DNA of 64,000 nt from an uncultured Pseudomonadales bacterium (GTDB lineage Bacteria > Pseudomonadota > Gammaproteobacteria > Pseudomonadales > Cellvibrionaceae): contig CANLDL010000001.1 of NCBI GenBank assembly GCA_947489425.1, forward strand, positions 992,001 to 1,056,000, given 5' to 3'. Both the position numbers and the translations under genes were made by a program. The notes under the pieces are model-generated. The model was not told the DNA's origin. It did no database searches and saw only the letters and a program-made list of their open reading frames with translations. Below, one piece after another: positions 63,182 through 64,000 of this stretch (within the stretch, counting starts at the first letter, position 1; each line of letters opens with the position of its first letter).

Positions 63182-64000
63182 GTGAATTTACGTCAAATGG
63201 AAGCATTTCGGGCAGTTATGCTGACAGGCTCAGTCACTCAAGCTGCAAAGCAGTTGTTTAAAACTCAGCCAGCCATCAGCATGCTACTTAATAATCTAGA
63301 GGAGGAGCTTGGTTTCCCTCTATTTGAAAGGCAAAAAAAGCGTCTCTACCCCACCCCAGAAGCTAACTATCTCTATCATGAAGTGGAAGCTATTTTTTCA
63401 CGCCTTAACGACGTCAACCAAACGGTACAAGACATACAAAATAAGCAATATGGTTTTTTAAGAATTGGTTGTATGCCTGGCCCTTCTACGTTTTTTGTAC
63501 CTGAAATCCTGGCGGACTTTCTTGAAGAACACCCTAAAGTACGTGCATCCCTCCAGACTAGGACCTCAGATGAGGTCGCAAAGTGGGTGGCATCTAACCA
63601 ATATGATATTGGCTTAGCCGAGATAACAACTAGCCATCGGAACATAGATAAAACGGATTTATTTAAACTCCCTTGTATATGCGCCATTCCACAAGGTCAC
63701 CCTTTAGTCAAAGAAGCGATTATTACCCCTACCATGCTTGATAATGAACCTCTTATCACCCTTCACCCAGACCATATGACCCACCATGATATGTCTCAGT
63801 TATTTGAAAGTAGTGAAAACCGAATGAATGTACGCTTGCAGACACGCTTCTTTATACCTGCATTGAAATTTGTTGAAAGAGGATTGGGGGTGTCGGTAAT
63901 GGACCCGATTACAGTCAAAAGCTATTGTAGCTATGCAAGCCCGGGCAAAATAATTTTCCGCCCATTTGAGCCTATATTGTGGTTTAAGTTTGGCATCATT
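63182..64000 (+). CDS. LysR-family regulator of the transporter operon (3' end outside window)
   Basis: Partial gene. GTG start at 63182 with GGAGG 4-8 nt upstream; 273 codons are visible with no stop. The winged HTH reads MNLRQMEAFRAVMLTGSVTQAA, followed by QPAISMLLNNLEEELGFPLFER. The effector-binding domain is recognisable (LRIGCMPGPSTFFVPEIL, YDIGLAE, VERGLGVSVMDPI). It resembles regulators of arginine- and opine-type catabolism, but that is only a likeness. Its divergent position implies it controls the tctB-racemase operon. Confidence 0.88.
   Translation, partial: MNLRQMEAFRAVMLTGSVTQAAKQLFKTQPAISMLLNNLEEELGFPLFERQKKRLYPTPEANYLYHEVEAIFSRLNDVNQTVQDIQNKQYGFLRIGCMPGPSTFFVPEILADFLEEHPKVRASLQTRTSDEVAKWVASNQYDIGLAEITTSHRNIDKTDLFKLPCICAIPQGHPLVKEAIITPTMLDNEPLITLHPDHMTHHDMSQLFESSENRMNVRLQTRFFIPALKFVERGLGVSVMDPITVKSYCSYASPGKIIFRPFEPILWFKFGII

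Noticed and set aside
1-64000. tRNA, rRNA, tmRNA, SRP RNA, CRISPR arrays, insertion sequences
   Set aside because: I looked for their conserved motifs, transposase-like proteins and regularly spaced repeats and saw none. Divergent small RNAs could still be missed by eye.

Overview
The window reads as chromosomal DNA of an AT-leaning, Gram-negative gammaproteobacterium, probably a free-living or marine relative of the Cellvibrionales/Oceanospirillales (the lineage is inferred, not proven). Supporting signs are the dnaX-ybaB-recR cluster, the rnd-ycgL-DUF4144-ycgN string, DusA, TtcA, TruC, RsmE, HrpA, the outer-membrane lipoprotein MlaA, and many chemotaxis, PilZ, GGDEF/EAL and two-component genes. 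I found no rRNA, tRNA, insertion sequence, integrase or CRISPR array.

Layout. 1-10.3 kb: signalling and RNA-handling genes (PAS-PAS chemoreceptor, DeaD helicase, RsmE, membrane chemoreceptor, TtcA, PilZ protein, glutathione transferase). A 770-bp gap before deaD holds a dense set of hairpins and is a structured-RNA candidate. 10.3-15.7 kb, all on the minus strand: an orphan type VI secretion effector cassette, made of a PAAR tip protein, a two-HKD phospholipase-D effector (Tle5 type) and a tandem array of Sel1-repeat lipoproteins that are probably its immunity proteins, the last one cut short. 16-23.5 kb, also minus strand: a three-gene unit with an unidentified membrane protein, an M48-type metallopeptidase and a 1719-residue protein joining a degenerate kinase lobe, DUF4011, an SF1 helicase and a Vsr-like nuclease domain. 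This looks like an anti-phage system of the COG1112/Mokosh/hhe kind with unusual partners, and is the best candidate for something undescribed. The accessory block ends just upstream of dusA, a known island integration site.

23.7-47.4 kb: DusA and transaldolase; a TerB-like protein; an HsbR/HsbA-like phosphatase-STAS pair; a small PilZ protein; a LysR/DoxX/glutathionyl-hydroquinone reductase/LigB dioxygenase quinone-stress unit; MlaA; HrpA; a periplasmic-sensing GGDEF-EAL protein; two small secreted proteins; an ABC exporter; a kinase-response regulator pair; and a von Willebrand A protein with a long acidic tail. 47.6-55 kb: conserved housekeeping genes. dnaX carries a seven-A run where a -1 slip would give a gamma-like short product.

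55-64 kb: gamma-glutamyltransferase, then a likely operon (minus strand) of tripartite tricarboxylate transporter genes tctB-tctA-tctC, RidA, a DadA-like FAD oxidoreductase and an Asp/Glu-racemase-family protein, with a divergent LysR gene running off the right edge. Together these would import and deaminate an amino-acid-like compound: racemise, oxidise to the imine, hydrolyse the imine.
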